From the NCBI GenBank assembly GCA_902651635.1, contig CACRSC010000008.1, positions 519,029 to 583,028 on the forward strand: DNA of 64,000 bases. The letters run 5' to 3'. The notes under the pieces are model-generated. The model was not told the origin of the DNA and ran no database searches. It was given only the letters and a program-made list of their open reading frames with translations. This document shows, piece by piece, positions 34,401 to 45,728 of this stretch. A program made the translations under genes and the position numbers. Each line of letters starts with the position of its first letter. Within the stretch, counting starts at the first letter, position 1. The stretch is from Mastigamoeba balamuthi (Eukaryota; Evosea; Mastigamoebida; Mastigamoebidae).

Positions 34401-36725
34401 TTCTTCGCCAGCAAGCTCGAGGGCCAGGCCGTGGCCGCGGGCTACGTCGACATCTTCGACGAGTGGTACCACTCGATGCGCCCGCGGCTCATCGAGGGCA
34501 CCGCGTCGCACAAGGCCGTGCACGGCAGGGCCACCGAGCAGCGCATCGTCTTTGGCCGCTCCGAGACCGAGCGGCTGGTCTTCGCCAAGAACTCGCGCTA
34601 CGACCCGCTCGTCTCGCAGCTGCTGGGCTCGCGGCCCGGCGCGGTGCTGCACGAGCTGACCGGGGCCCCCGCGTGGCTCGCCAAGCTGCTCGACCGCAAG
34701 AAGGCCGCGGCAGAGCCCCACGTGTGCAGCGACGGCATCTGCATCGACATGGGCGGCGCGTGCTGGCGCGAGCTCTGCGTGACGGTCGTCGGGAACGTCA
34801 GCAACAGGGCGCGCGAGCCCAAGACGATCGCCGACGAGCGCAGGATCGTCGCGCCCGCGGGCGAGAAGCTCATCCCGGCGACGCTCGAGGGCATCTGGGC
34901 GCTGCTCGAGGACCAGAAGGTCTACGACAACCGCGAGTACGTGCGCGAGCTGCAGTTCCAGGGCGCCGCCAAGGAGTGGAAGACGCTGGCCGCGTTCGAG
35001 AGCCTCTTCGAGGTCCTCAAGCACCCGCCTCTGCGCCTGCGCGTCGTCTGCGCGCTGCCGCCCCCCGTGACCCTCGAGCTGCTCGAGGGCTCGCAGGTCG
35101 TCCAGGGCGAGGGCGCCAGCATCTCAATCGGCTGGAAGATCCCCGAGTTCTCCAAGCCCTCGCTAGCGCCCACCAACTTCAAGTGCGAGGGCTTCTGAGG
35201 CCCTGCAGGCCCGCTACGCTCACGCTGCTCGCTCGCAGGCTGACGGTGGTCGAGTCGACGGCGGACGGAGTGCAGATCGGGAAGCCGCACGTGTTCGACA
35301 TCGAGCCGCCCAAGGAGAGCGTACGGCTCTCGGTCACGGGGCTCAAGATCAGCCGATGCTTCAACTTCCACGTCGCGGGACAGAACGCCGTGGGCATCGG
35401 CGAGAACTCGGACCAGCTGCACATGACCTCGACCGACCTCATCTCTCGCGCGTGCATCAATAAGTTCGGCTCGCATAAGACGTGCGCAACACCGCTGGCT
35501 GTCTCTGGCCACGATTCCGCACACGGGCAGCTCACCTTGCGCGACCAGCGCGGTGCTCTCGGTGGCGTACGGGGGGGAGCCGCCGTTCCTGTACACGGGG
35601 TCGCGCGACCTGACGATCACCAAGTGGACGCTCGCGCCCACGAGGGCAGCGGCCATGTCGTTCACGGGCCACACGGGCGTACGCGCTCTCGGCAAACTGC
35701 CCGCTCATCGCACTGACTGACCGGGGCGCCCGTTGCTCGTCCACGCAGGCCGTTTACTGCCTCGCGCTGCACGCCAAGGGGCTGTTCTCGGGGTCCGAGG
35801 ACCGCACGATCCGCCTGTGGGACACCAGCGCCGGGTAACAGAGAGCCCACCGAGACCCGTCCCCCCCGCCCTGCTCGCGGTCGACTGACCAACGCGGTGC
35901 CGCTGCAGCAAGTGCGTGACGACGCTCAAGTCGCACTTCTCGCCGGTGGTCTCGCTGTGCTCGACAGCCGATGGGCTTCTGTTCAGCGGCAGCGCGGACG
36001 GGTCCGTGGCCGTGTGGGACATCGAGTCGCTGGCGTGCAGGTTCGTCATCAGCTGCACCGCCGCGCCCACGTCCATGTACTTCCTGGGCCCCGCGACGCT
36101 CTACATCGGCCTCGACAACGGGTGCGCCAGCGGCGAGACACGCCGAGACACGGCCGGAAGCGCTGCGAGACGCGCTGAGACTGAGCGGGGGGTGTGGGTT
36201 TTGCCCGAGCAGGATGATTCAGATGACGGCGCTCAACATGGAGAAGCAGACGCACAAGGTCGAGGCCACGTTCGCCCTGCACCCGGGCGCCGTGTCGGCC
36301 ATCAGCATCAGCCCGCCCAACATGTACTCTGCGTGCCTCAACGGCCACCTGCGCTGCTGGAACTACCAGGTGAGCAACAGATGATGGGCGGCTGGGCAAC
36401 TGAACGTGCGGTGCAGCAGAAGGAGGAGTGCAGGTGGGACAAGAAGGTGCACCGCGGGCCCATCTACGGGATGTTCCTGTCCGGGGCGGTGATCTTCACG
36501 GCGAGCTTCGACGGGTCGCTGGCCATCGTGGACGCGGCCAAGGGGACGACCATCACGCGCATCCCGATGCCCTTTGGACCGCTGCACTGCCTGCACACCA
36601 TCGAGGAGCCGCTCTGCGTCTACATCGGGTCGGCGTCGGGGTCGGTGCTGGCCATCGACGTGCCGCCCGACGCCATGCAGGTGAGCAGCCAGCCGAGCTC
36701 CGTCAGCGTGACCAAGATGGAATGA
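31498..36725 (+). CDS. WWE-calpain-C2L-FN3-WD40 multidomain cysteine protease
   Basis: The ATG at 31498 starts a Lys/Ala-rich tail. A WWE domain follows (LWYWKDDAGSWVQY, then IDEAF, TYAVNFVEC, MVQKHSETGHKRQIKR), of the type that binds iso-ADP-ribose in poly(ADP-ribose). After a long intron (about 32150-32540) comes a calpain protease core: FEDPEFPPG, QGALGSCFLLGPL with catalytic Cys at 32947, SGHSHAIL with His at 33603, and IYNPHGKETWNGKWSD with Asn at 33774. The family's Trp after Asn-Pro is His. Two beta-rich C2L-like parts follow (RLCLTTRTGRWRIVDPLE, VCLEVLLDPQQ), then an FN3-like domain (SIGWKIPEFSKPSLAP, RCFNFHVAGQNAVGIGE). The C-terminus has WD40 repeats (LYTGSRDLTITKW, LFSGSEDRTIRLWD, LFSGSADGSVAVWD). 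Introns restore frame throughout. The WD40 part could in principle be a separate gene, but no start codon or promoter gap is visible. All catalytic residues are present. Confidence 0.72.
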
Positions 36726-36769
36726 GGGGGGTCGACGTCGCGGGTTGGGAAGGATGTAGAATGTAAGAA

Positions 36770-36852
36770 GCATCTGTGGCCGAGTCGGTCCAAGGCGCTG
36801 CATTCAGGTTGCAGTCTCGCAAGAGGCCTGGGTTCGAATCCCAGCGGATGCA
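36770..36852 (+). tRNA. tRNA-Leu (anticodon CAG)
   Basis: It folds fully. The acceptor GCATCTG pairs with CGGATGC (one G-T pair) and the D-arm region is TGGCCGAGTCGG. The anticodon stem CTGCA/TGCAG carries loop TTCAGGT. A long class II variable arm (TCTCGCAAGAG) and T-arm CTGGG-TTCGAAT-CCCAG follow. The long variable arm and CAG anticodon identify leucine. No intron. It lies 45 bases after the stop of the WD40 region. Confidence 0.95.
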
Positions 36853-37333
36853 TCACTTTTTCGCCAGCTCTCGGGATTTTCGGAATAATCAACTATTCCC
36901 GATCATATTGGCGATTCACTGAAAACAACGCCCGGCTGTCCGCTTTTTAGTTCGACTTTTAACTGGTGTGTTGGAGGACCGGCGTGTGGGTGGCGTCCAC
37001 CACCAGCAACGTGCCCACCGCCCATGGAGCAACTGACGCCCACCGACTCCTCCCTGTGCGCGGCCCCCCGTGTCTCCCTTGTCTCTCCTGCCCTCAGCCC
37101 TCTCGTCCCCTCTTGTCCTGTGCTGTGCTGTCCCAAGCTGCTGCTGCTGCTGCTGCTGTTCCCTTCCCTTCTCCCGCACAGTTCGCACCTCGCCCACTCC
37201 CCCCCGGGCCACCCCAGCTGATCTCGCGTGCCCCAGACCCCCTCTCCGCTCCTCTTCCACAGCTCCTCAGCTGACCTGCTCTCCTGCTCAGCTCAGCTGA
37301 CTGACCTGCTCTTGCACGGGTGGCTCTGCGCAG
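36853..37333. other. pyrimidine-rich stretch, probable long intron or promoter
   Basis: The part from about 37040 to 37330 is strongly C/T-rich and ends in ctgcgcag just before the exon at 37334, as an intron end would. It holds CTG repeats (about 37138-37160). No coding content is supported. Confidence 0.4.
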
Positions 37334-37905
37334 GTACCGAGCGGCGCTGAGCGCGGAGCTGGCGGCGGTGCTGCACGCCGAGGCCCTGCGCGCCGAGGGG
37401 GCGCCTGCGCGCGGGTGGCTGCGGGGCAACGCGTACGCGCACGCGGCGCTGGTGCACGTGACGCTGGCGACGCGCGACAGGGCCGCCGCCTCGTCCTCGA
37501 GCGACTTCTGCGGCGTCTACCGCGCGCAGGCCGGCGACCCCGTCGGCCCCACCGCCGAGGACCTCGACCGCGCCGCGTCGGCCCAGCGCCGCGCGCCCTG
37601 GGCCCTCGGCGTGCTGGTCGCCGTCGACCCCGCGACGGGCCGCGCGTCGATGGCCGTGTACCGCGCCCGCACGTGCGCGGGGGTCGCTGGGGGGCTGCTG
37701 GCCGTCCGCGTGCCCTTCGCCTTCGTCGACGGCGACGCGCCGCCCGTCGCCCTCTTCCCCGCCGCCTGCGACCGCGCCGGCGAGCTGCAGCGCAGGCACG
37801 ACGCCAAGATGGCCATGCTGGCCGCCAGGATCGACGCCGAGGGCAGCCCCATGGTCGTCGACCCCACGCCCTCGCCCGTCGGCGGCCCCGCGGCCTCGGG
37901 GGCGG

Positions 37906-37936
<31 letters not shown>

Positions 37937-38120
37937 GTCGATGTCGCTGTCGTCGTCGGCGGCGGGGGTGACGGCGGGGGCGGCGGCGACGGTGGGGAGC
38001 GCGGGGGCGACGGCGACGACGGGGGTGGGGACGCTGGCTGCGGTCGCACGGAGGCCCGAGTCGCCGCAGGGGCAGGCGGCTGCCGCAGTGCTCTCGTCGT
38101 TCGGGGGCGAGAGCCAGTGA
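37334..38120 (+). CDS. orphan exon with Ala/Ser-rich tail, perhaps SPRY-like
   Basis: The frame runs from a CAG acceptor at 37333 to the stop at 38118. It encodes YRAALSAELAAVLHAEAL, FCGVYRAQAGDPVG and WALGVLVAVDPATGRASMAV, then FVDGDAPPVALFPAACD. The pattern of a vG-vld-d-g strand followed by a Pro-Ala strand loosely recalls SPRY domains. The last 80 residues are a Ser repeat and Ala/Gly/Thr-rich low complexity. No credible ATG lies near the 5' end, so it should be the last exon of something upstream, either of the WD40 gene through a 650-base intron that would contain the tRNA, or of an unseen gene. The splice phase does not fit the last WD40 donor as read here. Confidence 0.4.
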
Positions 38121-38897
38121 GGGGGCGGGCCTGTCCCCCCTCCCCTCGCTGCTGCCGCTGCTGTCAGTGCTGCTGGTGCTGCTGTGGTTTAACTATTGGG
38201 GCCTCTGCGCTCGCTGAGTCGATGTATCCTATTCCTCTTCCTCCTCTACTCTCTTCTCTCTTCTCTGCTCGCTGCTCTCTCTCTCCCCCTCCCTCCCTCT
38301 GTGATCCTTCTGTGCTGCTGCGGTGCCCTCACCCTGTCTGCCTGCTGAGTGGCAGTGCTGATTGGGGGAGTTGTGGGCATGCCGTGCAAATACTCCGTTC
38401 ATTTTTTACATAGCCCCTCCAACAACGCCAGCGCACCACCCCCCGAGCCCTCCTCTGCCCCTCCCAGCTGCGCCTCCTGCTGCTGCTGCCCCTCGGGCTG
38501 GTCGGTTTTTTTGGGCGCGCAGGCCGAGCGCCCCTTCAAATTCCATCAAATTCGAATTCCACTCCAAAGGCACTTCTGCGCGCAGACGTCCGACAGCTGG
38601 GGGCACACGCGCCGACGGGGGGGGCACCCCCACCGCTGCGCAACTCAAGGCGCGCCAGAGCGAGATATTCTGCACGCCGGTGCGTTTGTACAAGACACCA
38701 AAAACAGATTCATTTGATTTCCGTCCGCATTAGGACGGCCGCCAAGTCAAACTCACAGAGAAGAGCGCTCCCACCCACCCTGCCTCCGGCTAGGGGTCCA
38801 GCAGGGCCTCCTCTGCCCAGCGTCCCCCCGCCTCGGCAGGGCGGGAAGAGAGAGATAGAGAGAGAGCAGTGAAGACAACGAGAGCTGTCCGGTGGGC
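38121..38897. other. intergenic, simple-sequence rich
   Basis: C/T-rich tracts (about 38228-38300), then mixed sequence up to the stop of the next minus-strand gene. No gene is seen. Confidence 0.4.
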
Positions 38898-39739
38898 TCA
38901 CATCTCCGTCTGCTTGAGCTGGCCCGTCGAGGCGACTCTCCGTGGCTGGCGCTCGTCCGCGCAGGGCTCAGGGGACTTGGCGCGCGGCTTGTCCTCCCTC
39001 CAGAGCGACCTCCAGGCGCTGCGGACGCAGAGGAACTCGAACGTGAGGTGTATGACAGCGAAGAGCAGCGGGAAGAGGCTGTCGAGGGCCCCCGGCCAGC
39101 AGACAAAGGCCACGAACGACCCCCAGCGGCACGCGCGCTGCAGGACGAACTTGAGGCGGGCGGCCGCGCGCTGGCCCAGGAGCCCGCGGTCGACGAGGTG
39201 GTGCAGCGCGTAGCCGAACATGTTGGCGCCCTGCCACGTGAAGCAGCAGGCGACGGCCGTGCAGTCGCCCGAGCCGTAGGCGGCCACGCGCGGGAACAGC
39301 AGCACGCAGGCGCCGAAGGCCGCCACCGAGCAGTGGTGCGTGATCATGAAGCGCCACGACGAGGCCGAGGTCTCGCGGACGTACTGCTCGCGGCGCAGCA
39401 CGTAGCCCGGCAGCTGCGTCACGTTCCACCCGCACTGGAACGCGTTGAAGCGCTGCACCAGGGCGTAGGCCAGCGGCGCCCCGGCAGCGCCCCACGCCAG
39501 CACCGAGAGGCCCGCGGCCGCGCTCGCTCTGTGGGCGGGTGTGGGCGCAGAGTCAATGGAATGAGGGGGATAAGAAAACGGCGCCGGCGGGAGTCGATCG
39601 GGTCAGTGGGGGGGCCGTACAGGGATATCAGCACGTCCGCGATGCCGAAGCCGTGGTAGGCGCTGCCCGTGATGCGGTAGAGGGCCACGTCGAGGGCGTA
39701 GAAGGTCCCGAGGATGGCGAGCGACAGCGTGTCCAGCAT
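38898..39739 (-). CDS. multi-pass membrane protein, TLC-like
   Basis: The ATG at 39739 opens MLDTLSLAILGTFYALDVALY, a first membrane helix, and an intron of about 100 bases follows (about 39530-39630). The second exon carries helices SVLAWGAAGAPLAYALVQRF, FMITHHCSVAAFGACVLLFP, CCFTWQGANMFGYALHHLV, FVLQRACRWGSFVAFVCWPG and LFPLLFAVIHLTFEFLCVRS, then a basic tail. The THH motif at the start of a helix recalls the HH of TRAM-LAG1-CLN8 (TLC) proteins involved in lipid sensing or ceramide synthesis, but the Asp pair of true ceramide synthases is not seen. Annotate as a membrane protein, TLC-like at best. Confidence 0.55.
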
Positions 39740-40348
39740 CGGGGTGCGGAGGGCTCGGAGGGCCAAACGAGCGATCAGAAGACTAGTGAAAAAAATGATC
39801 CACGACGGGAGGCCCGGTGTGGACCTATGCCATACCCGCGACGAGATACGCCCCTCACCGCCCGCTGGGGTGTGGTATGAGGTGGCCTGGAAGAGTTCAC
39901 GAAGATCTGGGGGTGTGCACGCTTACCCTGTTCTGGGAGCCTACTCCTATTGGGACCACACCGCTGGGCCGAGTGTGGGCTCTCAGTGTTGCACGCAGCA
40001 AACTGAACTCCGTTCACCTTTCCCACGCCCGCGTGGCCCCTCCGCGGGCCACTCCCGGGTCCCTCCGACGCTGTGCTCGGGATTGGACCCGCCGACAGGC
40101 AGCCTGGGCTGCACGCTCGTCGAGCTCCCGTTCCGGGGCAATTGTGAAGAGCAAACTGAACGGGGAAAATTCTAAGTGCGCGAGAGTTCCCGTAGTACTG
40201 AATTCGTCCCCCACACCACCGGCGCTGCTCGCTCCGAGCCCTCCGCGTATCTCCGCAACCTCCTCCACCTCTCCCACCCGTAGCCACCGCACCGAGCACG
40301 GAGCGTCCACACTGCGTTGCACACAACTAACGAACGCACTGGTGCCAT
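39740..40348. other. intergenic, promoter of the TLC-like gene
   Basis: About 600 bases. Frames found here on both strands are Arg/Ser/Pro-rich shadows of high GC. No gene is seen. Confidence 0.4.
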
Positions 40349-43300
40349 TCACTGCTTGTCTGCCGGCAGCGCTGCCATGGACTCTGTGGGCAGCTGGTGC
40401 GTCTTCAGCGCCCCGCTCCTGGACGCCGTCGTCGTCGCCGCTCCTCCGCCCCCGCTGACGCTCTCCTGCGACGCCGCCGCGGCCGCAGCAGCCGCCTTGG
40501 CCTGGCCCTTGTCCCCGCGCCTCCCGGCGGACCCGCCTCGTCCCCCGGCCTGCTGCAGGATGTTCTTGCTGGGCGACTTGGCGATGGGCTGCGCAGCGCC
40601 CAGCTGGGACCCCGCGGCTGCAGCGCCGCCCTGGGCCTGCGCTGATGCCGCAGCAGCAGCTGCTGCTGCCGCCGCGGCGGCCTGGGGGTCGAGCTGGACG
40701 GCCAGCGACTCGATGCGGGACTTGAGGTCCGAGAGGACCTTGGAGGCCTCCTCGCGGTCGCCGATGCAGACCTTGTGCGCCTCCTCGAGCTGCTCGAGCT
40801 CCTTGGCGTGCTGCTTGGTGATGTCCTCTGCCTCGCGCCGCTTCTGCACGACCCGGCGCTCGAGCTTGAGCGTGGCGTCCTTCTCCTGGTGTATCTTGGT
40901 CACCAGCGACTTGTACCGGTGGTCCTTCTCCGCCTGTGCAGAGAGCGCCGCATCAGCACTGGGGAGCGGAGGCGGGGGGGGTCTGTGCCTTGAGGGCCAC
41001 GACGCGCTTGCCGAGCTCCGTCTCGTAAAGTTCGCAGCGGTTGAGCTCGCGCGTGTGCTCCATGATGAGCTCCTGCCACTTGCGCGAGTCCTCGCGCATC
41101 GTCTCCTCCTCCCTCTCCAGCCTCTGCCCGGCCAGCACCCGAAGAGGAGCGATGTCAGCGCCACGACGTGGCCTGCGGGGCGAGAGAGAGCACAGCACTC
41201 ACTTTTATCGTGTCGGACATCTTCACGTCGAAGGTAGTGCGGCGCTCCTGCTCCTCCTTCAGCGCCTCTGTCGTCCTCTGCAGGATCTCCGCCTCGCCTC
41301 TGAGCAGCCGCAGCTCACGCTCGTATCTGGCGCAGAGTGGGAGGCAGGCACAGACGTCAGCCAGGGCGAGCGCATGGGGGCGCGCTGCATTGCTTCGAGT
41401 ACCGCATGACAGCGCCCCGCTTGTACTTGGCTTTATTCTCCGCGACCTTCTTGTTGATGGCGCAGTGGACGCCGTGGCCAAAGTCGTTGAGGTTCAGGTC
41501 CAGCGCGAGCAGCGTCGAGTTGTTGAGCAGACTCCGCGATATCGCCTCTGCTGCCCTGCGACAGAGGGAGGGGAACGGGGGCGCTGCCTGTCAGCCCAGC
41601 GGGCGAGACCACTCTTGGGCTGGAGCGCGCACTCCTCCATCAGGAAGTTGTTCCGGAGCGAGAGGGACGTCAGCGTGGTGCTCTCGGCGATGACGCGGGC
41701 CATCTCGATGCCCGCGGCGTTCCCGATGTTGTTGGAGGCGAGGTCGAGGAACATCAGCGGGCAGCTGCGGATGAGCAGCGCCTCCACCATCGGCGCCACG
41801 CCCTCGTTGCCCAGCTTGTTGCCCGAGATGTCCAGCGCCGTCAGGGAGTAGTTGTGCTTCAGCCCGTCTGAGATGTCCGCCCCTCCTTTGGCCTCAATCT
41901 CGTTGTTGGCTGCAGGGCTTCTCAGTAAAGGAAGTAATAGGTTTGAATTCGAAGTCAAAAGTAGTATGAAAACGCTACCAGGAGCACCGAGACCTTCCGG
42001 AACAAGCGGGTATGGGGCACCGCTGGAGGGAGCAGATCGATCTGCGCACCGATGTCGAGGCTATGGAGCGACCGGGTGTCCTTGAGGGCCTCTGCGATGT
42101 GCCGCAGACCGGTGTTTCCGAGTTTGTTTTGCGCGAGGCTGAGCTTCTGGAGCTGGCACGCAGGGCTGCGCAGCGAGTCGCCAATCGCCTTGCCTCCCTT
42201 GACCCCTATGCCGTTGTCTGTGAGGTCCAGCTCCAGTATCTCACTGCGCGGGCGCGATGGGAGTCAGCAGCGAGGGGGCGAAGACGAAGGGGGTGGGGAA
42301 GGGCACTTGTGGTGCTTGAGAGCCTCGGCGATGTGAATGCAGCCCGAGTCGCCGATACTGTTCCTCGAGAGGTTGAGGACCGTGAGGCTGGAGAACTGCA
42401 GGGCGCCCGCGAGGCAGCGCGAGCCCTGCGGCCCGATGGCGTTGGACGCGAGGTCCAGCACAGCGAGGCTCATGTTGCCCTCGAGGCCCTTGATGATCTC
42501 CTCGACTCCCTCCACCCCGAGCCCATTCTCTTGCAGAAGCACCTGCTCCACCAGAGCGCTTGATGTCAGCAACAGAAGCGATCAACGAAACAAATAATTT
42601 CATTCAATAGCTGAATACTGAGAAAACTAAGTGCTCGAAAAAAACCAAGTCGACGGCTCCGTCGCTCTCTTTCCGAGCCACTCGTTCGCTATCGATAACG
42701 AACTGCGGCGCTGTCCTGACGACGAGGGCAAGCCGATGGCGTGCCTTCCAGAGGACGGCGTTGGTCTTGAGGCACTCGCTGAGGGCGTGGGCTCCCTTGG
42801 CGCCCATGTGGTTTCTGTTGACGCCCGACATGCCCGACAGGTCGATCGTCGTCACCGTGCAGTTGCCCTCGAGCGCCTTGAACAGCTCCTCCGACCCCTT
42901 CACCCCCATCCCGTTGCTCCTCAGGTCGACCCTGGCCGGGAGTGATGACGTCATCATGACGTTGCACGGCTGAGATTCATCGCGGCGTACGAGATGATGG
43001 AGCTGTTCTTCGTGAGCATCTCTGCGATGGCGCTGGCCCCGGGGTCCCGGATCATGTTCCCAGCAAGCGACAGCGTAGTGAACTGGGAATCTGGATTCAC
43101 AGCGCAGCGAAATATCATGATTTTCAGGGCAGATATTCTGGAAATCCGCTGGAGGCGGAATCGGGGGAACGCACCGGCCTCGAGGGCGGTGGCCACGACA
43201 AGGGCCGCGTTCATGCCGATCTCTGCGTGGCTGAGGTCGCAGAGAGGGGGCACGCAGGTCTTCTCGACGCGTTCGCGGAACCGCTGCGCGCGGGCCTCGG

Positions 43301-43425
43301 AGGTCACGATGGCGAGGTCCTGCGGGCCCGGGGGTCAGTGGGGGCGCGGGGGGCTCGCGGCGCACGCGGCACTTGGCGTTGAAGATGTCGTCGGACACGG
43401 CGAGGATCGTTGTGTCGGACTCCAT
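40349..43425 (-). CDS. leucine-rich repeat and coiled-coil protein (LRRC45-like architecture)
   Basis: The ATG at 43425 (MESDTTILAVSDDIFNAK) leads into many short exons. They encode ribonuclease-inhibitor-type LRRs: FTTLSLAGNMIRDPGASAIA, VDLRSNGMGVKGSEELFKAL, TTIDLSGMSG, AVLDLASNAIGPQGSRCLAG, TVLNLSRNSIGDSGCIHIAE, TALDISGNKLGNEGVAPMV and LLALDLNLNDFGHGVHC. After the repeats comes a long coiled coil (ELRLLRGEAEILQRTTEALK, REDSRKWQELIMEHTRELN, RRVVQKRREAEDITKQHAKE), then an Ala/Gln/Gly low-complexity tail. The order LRR then coiled coil matches LRRC45-type centrosome or basal-body linker proteins, though dynein-regulatory LRR proteins are also possible. Exon-exon joins were not all resolved. 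Confidence 0.65.
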
Positions 43426-43762
43426 GCGCACCGCCGGGTCTGTGCTCTTAAAATAGCGCAGAGGGCCCCGAAGATAGAGGTATCTCGGGGTTTCGGGGAT
43501 ACGCCATTCGCGATTCCAGCGAGCGGGGAAGGGGTGTCGTGGCCAGGATGGGATATGTGTTTGGCTTCCCAGGGCTCAATGCTGGCAGGTCGGTAACAAA
43601 GGTCGGAACCTCTTCACCTCGCAACTCTACTCCCACGGATATTTGAAATCTGAACTCCAGATTCTCCGGGGGTCTCTGCGCTGTCGCGGTACCTTTATTG
43701 CATTCTCTCGCAGTTATTCGCCCCCCACCGCTTCCGCTTCTGCCCCTTCCTTGCCTGCGAGA
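43426..43762. promoter_or_regulatory. bidirectional promoter region
   Basis: About 340 bases between divergent start codons of the LRR-coiled-coil and OTU genes. Palindromic gattc/gatac words lie near 43480-43515. No coding content. Confidence 0.4.
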
Positions 43763-45728
43763 ATGGACGCCTGCGCCGGGCCCTGTGTTGATAGATTCGG
43801 TGACGCCATACGCACGCGCTGCGGCGCGTCTGCCGCCAACCCGCTCAGCGCCGCCCAGGTCGCCGCCCGCCTCTCGCGCGAGCGCGCCTGCCGCTGGCTG
43901 CCACGCAGGAGCACCTCGCCCGCCGCCACGTCATCACCGACGACGCCGGCGACGGCGGCGACGGGGCCGCACGCGTCGGCGGCGGTGCGCGCGCTGCTGA
44001 GCGCGGGGGCCCGTGCGGCTGCTGTGCGACAGCGTGGCGCTGGGCGAGCTGGCGTGTGATGACGTCATCAGGGCGACGGCGACGCGGCACGTGCTGCGCG
44101 AGACGCGCGAGCAGCTGCGCGGGACGGCGGGCGAGGCGGAGCTCAACGCGGCCGTCGACCTCTACAACGCGGTCTGCGCCGACGGCACCGCGTCGCTCGG
44201 GGCGCCGGCCGTGGCCCTGTGGGGCCGCTCGCTCGCCTGTGCGCAGATTCTCTGATTCTCTGATTCCGCGGGGGGATGCGGGACATCGCTTCCGATTCCT
44301 GAAATATCGAGATTCCGCGCGGATGTGGGGAAGCGCTTCCGATTCCTGATATTTCGATGCTGGCCGAGCGGTACTGACAATTCCCCGCCGCGGTGGCAAC
44401 GGCCAGTTGCGGCAGAGTGCTACTTCGCCGACTCCCCGCGGCACTACGAGGGCGTGCTCGCCATGGCGTACGACAAGCTCGTCCAGGCCACCACCTCGCC
44501 ATCACTCGATGGTTCGCTCCCTATCTGTATCTTCTCCTGTATCGCTTTTCCCTCTCCTGATATCCAATTGATTTCCCCCCTTTCGATTCGCGCCGTGCCG
44601 GGAAATCCGCTCTCCCCGCTGCTGTGTCGCAGCCGCCGAGCGTCTGCGCGCGGAGGAGGCCCTGGGCCGCGTGCTGCTGCTCCAGGCCCGCCGGGCGCTC
44701 TACTCGCGGGACCCGGCGTGGCAGCGCACGCTCGACCGCGCGGCCACTGTCCTGCGCACCGCCGCCGTCCGCAGCGCCCGCGCCGACGCGCCGACGACGA
44801 CGACGGCGCCCTACGACGCCGCCCGCGCCGCCGCGCTCGCCGGCGACGAGCCCGCCTGCCGCGAGTGGCTCGAGGCCGCCGCCTCGCGCCGCTCGCTGCC
44901 CCCGCTGCGCGTCGTCCGCGTCGAGCCCGACTTGGCGGCCGTCCGCGACCGCCCGTGGTTCCGCAGGCTCTCGGGCGGCATCGCCCAGCGCACGCCCGAC
45001 GCCTGCCCCGCGCCCGAGGGCCCCGAGGCCCTCGCCTACTCGTCGCTGCGCGCCACCCTCATCGACGGCGGCTTCTCGGTGGAGCCCGTCCTCGAGCACC
45101 TGCGCTACCCGCTCTGTACGCCCGCAGCGCGTTGCCGAGCGGTTCTCCGCCGCGTCCGCACGGGTCTCACGGCCGCGCAGACATGGACAGGCCGAGGGGA
45201 CCGCTGGTGGACGAGATGGTGCGGCAGGCCGAGGCCAGGCACGAGGCGGAGCTGCGCGCGGGCAGCGCGCGCGAGCGGCTGCAGAAGCGGCTGCGGTCGT
45301 ACGGCCTGCGGACGCGCCGCGAGATCCCGGGCGACGGCAACTGCCAGTTCTCGAGCGTCTCGGACCAGCTCTACGACACGATCGCCAAGAACGACGCGCT
45401 GCGGCAGGCGGCCGTCGCGTGGCTGCGCTGCCACGGCGACTGGGACACGGGCAACGGCGCGGCGCTGCGCTGGTTCGTCGACGAGGACTGGGGCGCGTAC
45501 TGCAGGCGCATGGCGCGGCCCGGCGTCTGGGGCGACCACCTGACGCTGCTGGCGCTCTGCCAGTGCCTGGGCGTGGCCATCACGGTCGTCAGCAGCGTCG
45601 AGGGCGACAACTTCCTGACGGAGCTGCAGCCGCTCTCGGAGCCCCTCAAGGCCCCCAAGCCCGGCGCCCGCGTGCTGCTGCTCTCGCACTACGCAGAGTC
45701 CCACTACGAGTCGGTCACCTACGCCTGA
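43763..45728 (+). CDS. OTU-family deubiquitinase with N-terminal extension
   Basis: The C-terminal exon (about 45182-45728) carries an OTU cysteine protease domain. RLRSYGLRTRREIPGDGNCQ holds the catalytic Asp and Cys, and FSSVSDQLYDTI follows. GVWGDHLTLLALCQCLGVAI and SHYAESHYESV carry the catalytic His. It resembles the plant/amoeba OTU group with the wGDHvtL motif. An intron (about 45115-45181, donor GTACGC) joins RYPL to YMDRPRGPLVDEMV in frame, so the upstream exon (44632-45114, with EPDLAAVRDRPWFRRLSGG) probably belongs to it. Still earlier exons, starting at the ATG 43763 (MDACAGPCVDRFGDAIRTRC) and near 44010-44250, are less sure and contain no known domain. Role: cleavage of ubiquitin chains. 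If the upstream exons are separate, the OTU part has its own ATG at 45184. Confidence 0.7.

Noticed and set aside
33213-35024. Open frame of 603 codons on the minus strand across the calpain exons
   Set aside because: It is the mirror image of real coding exons at high GC. Its product is Arg/Val/Leu/His-rich without domains, while the plus strand shows calpain motifs.
44360-44420. Possible tRNA (tggccgagcggtactgac)
   Set aside because: It resembles a D-arm only. No matching acceptor stem, anticodon stem or T-loop could be found.
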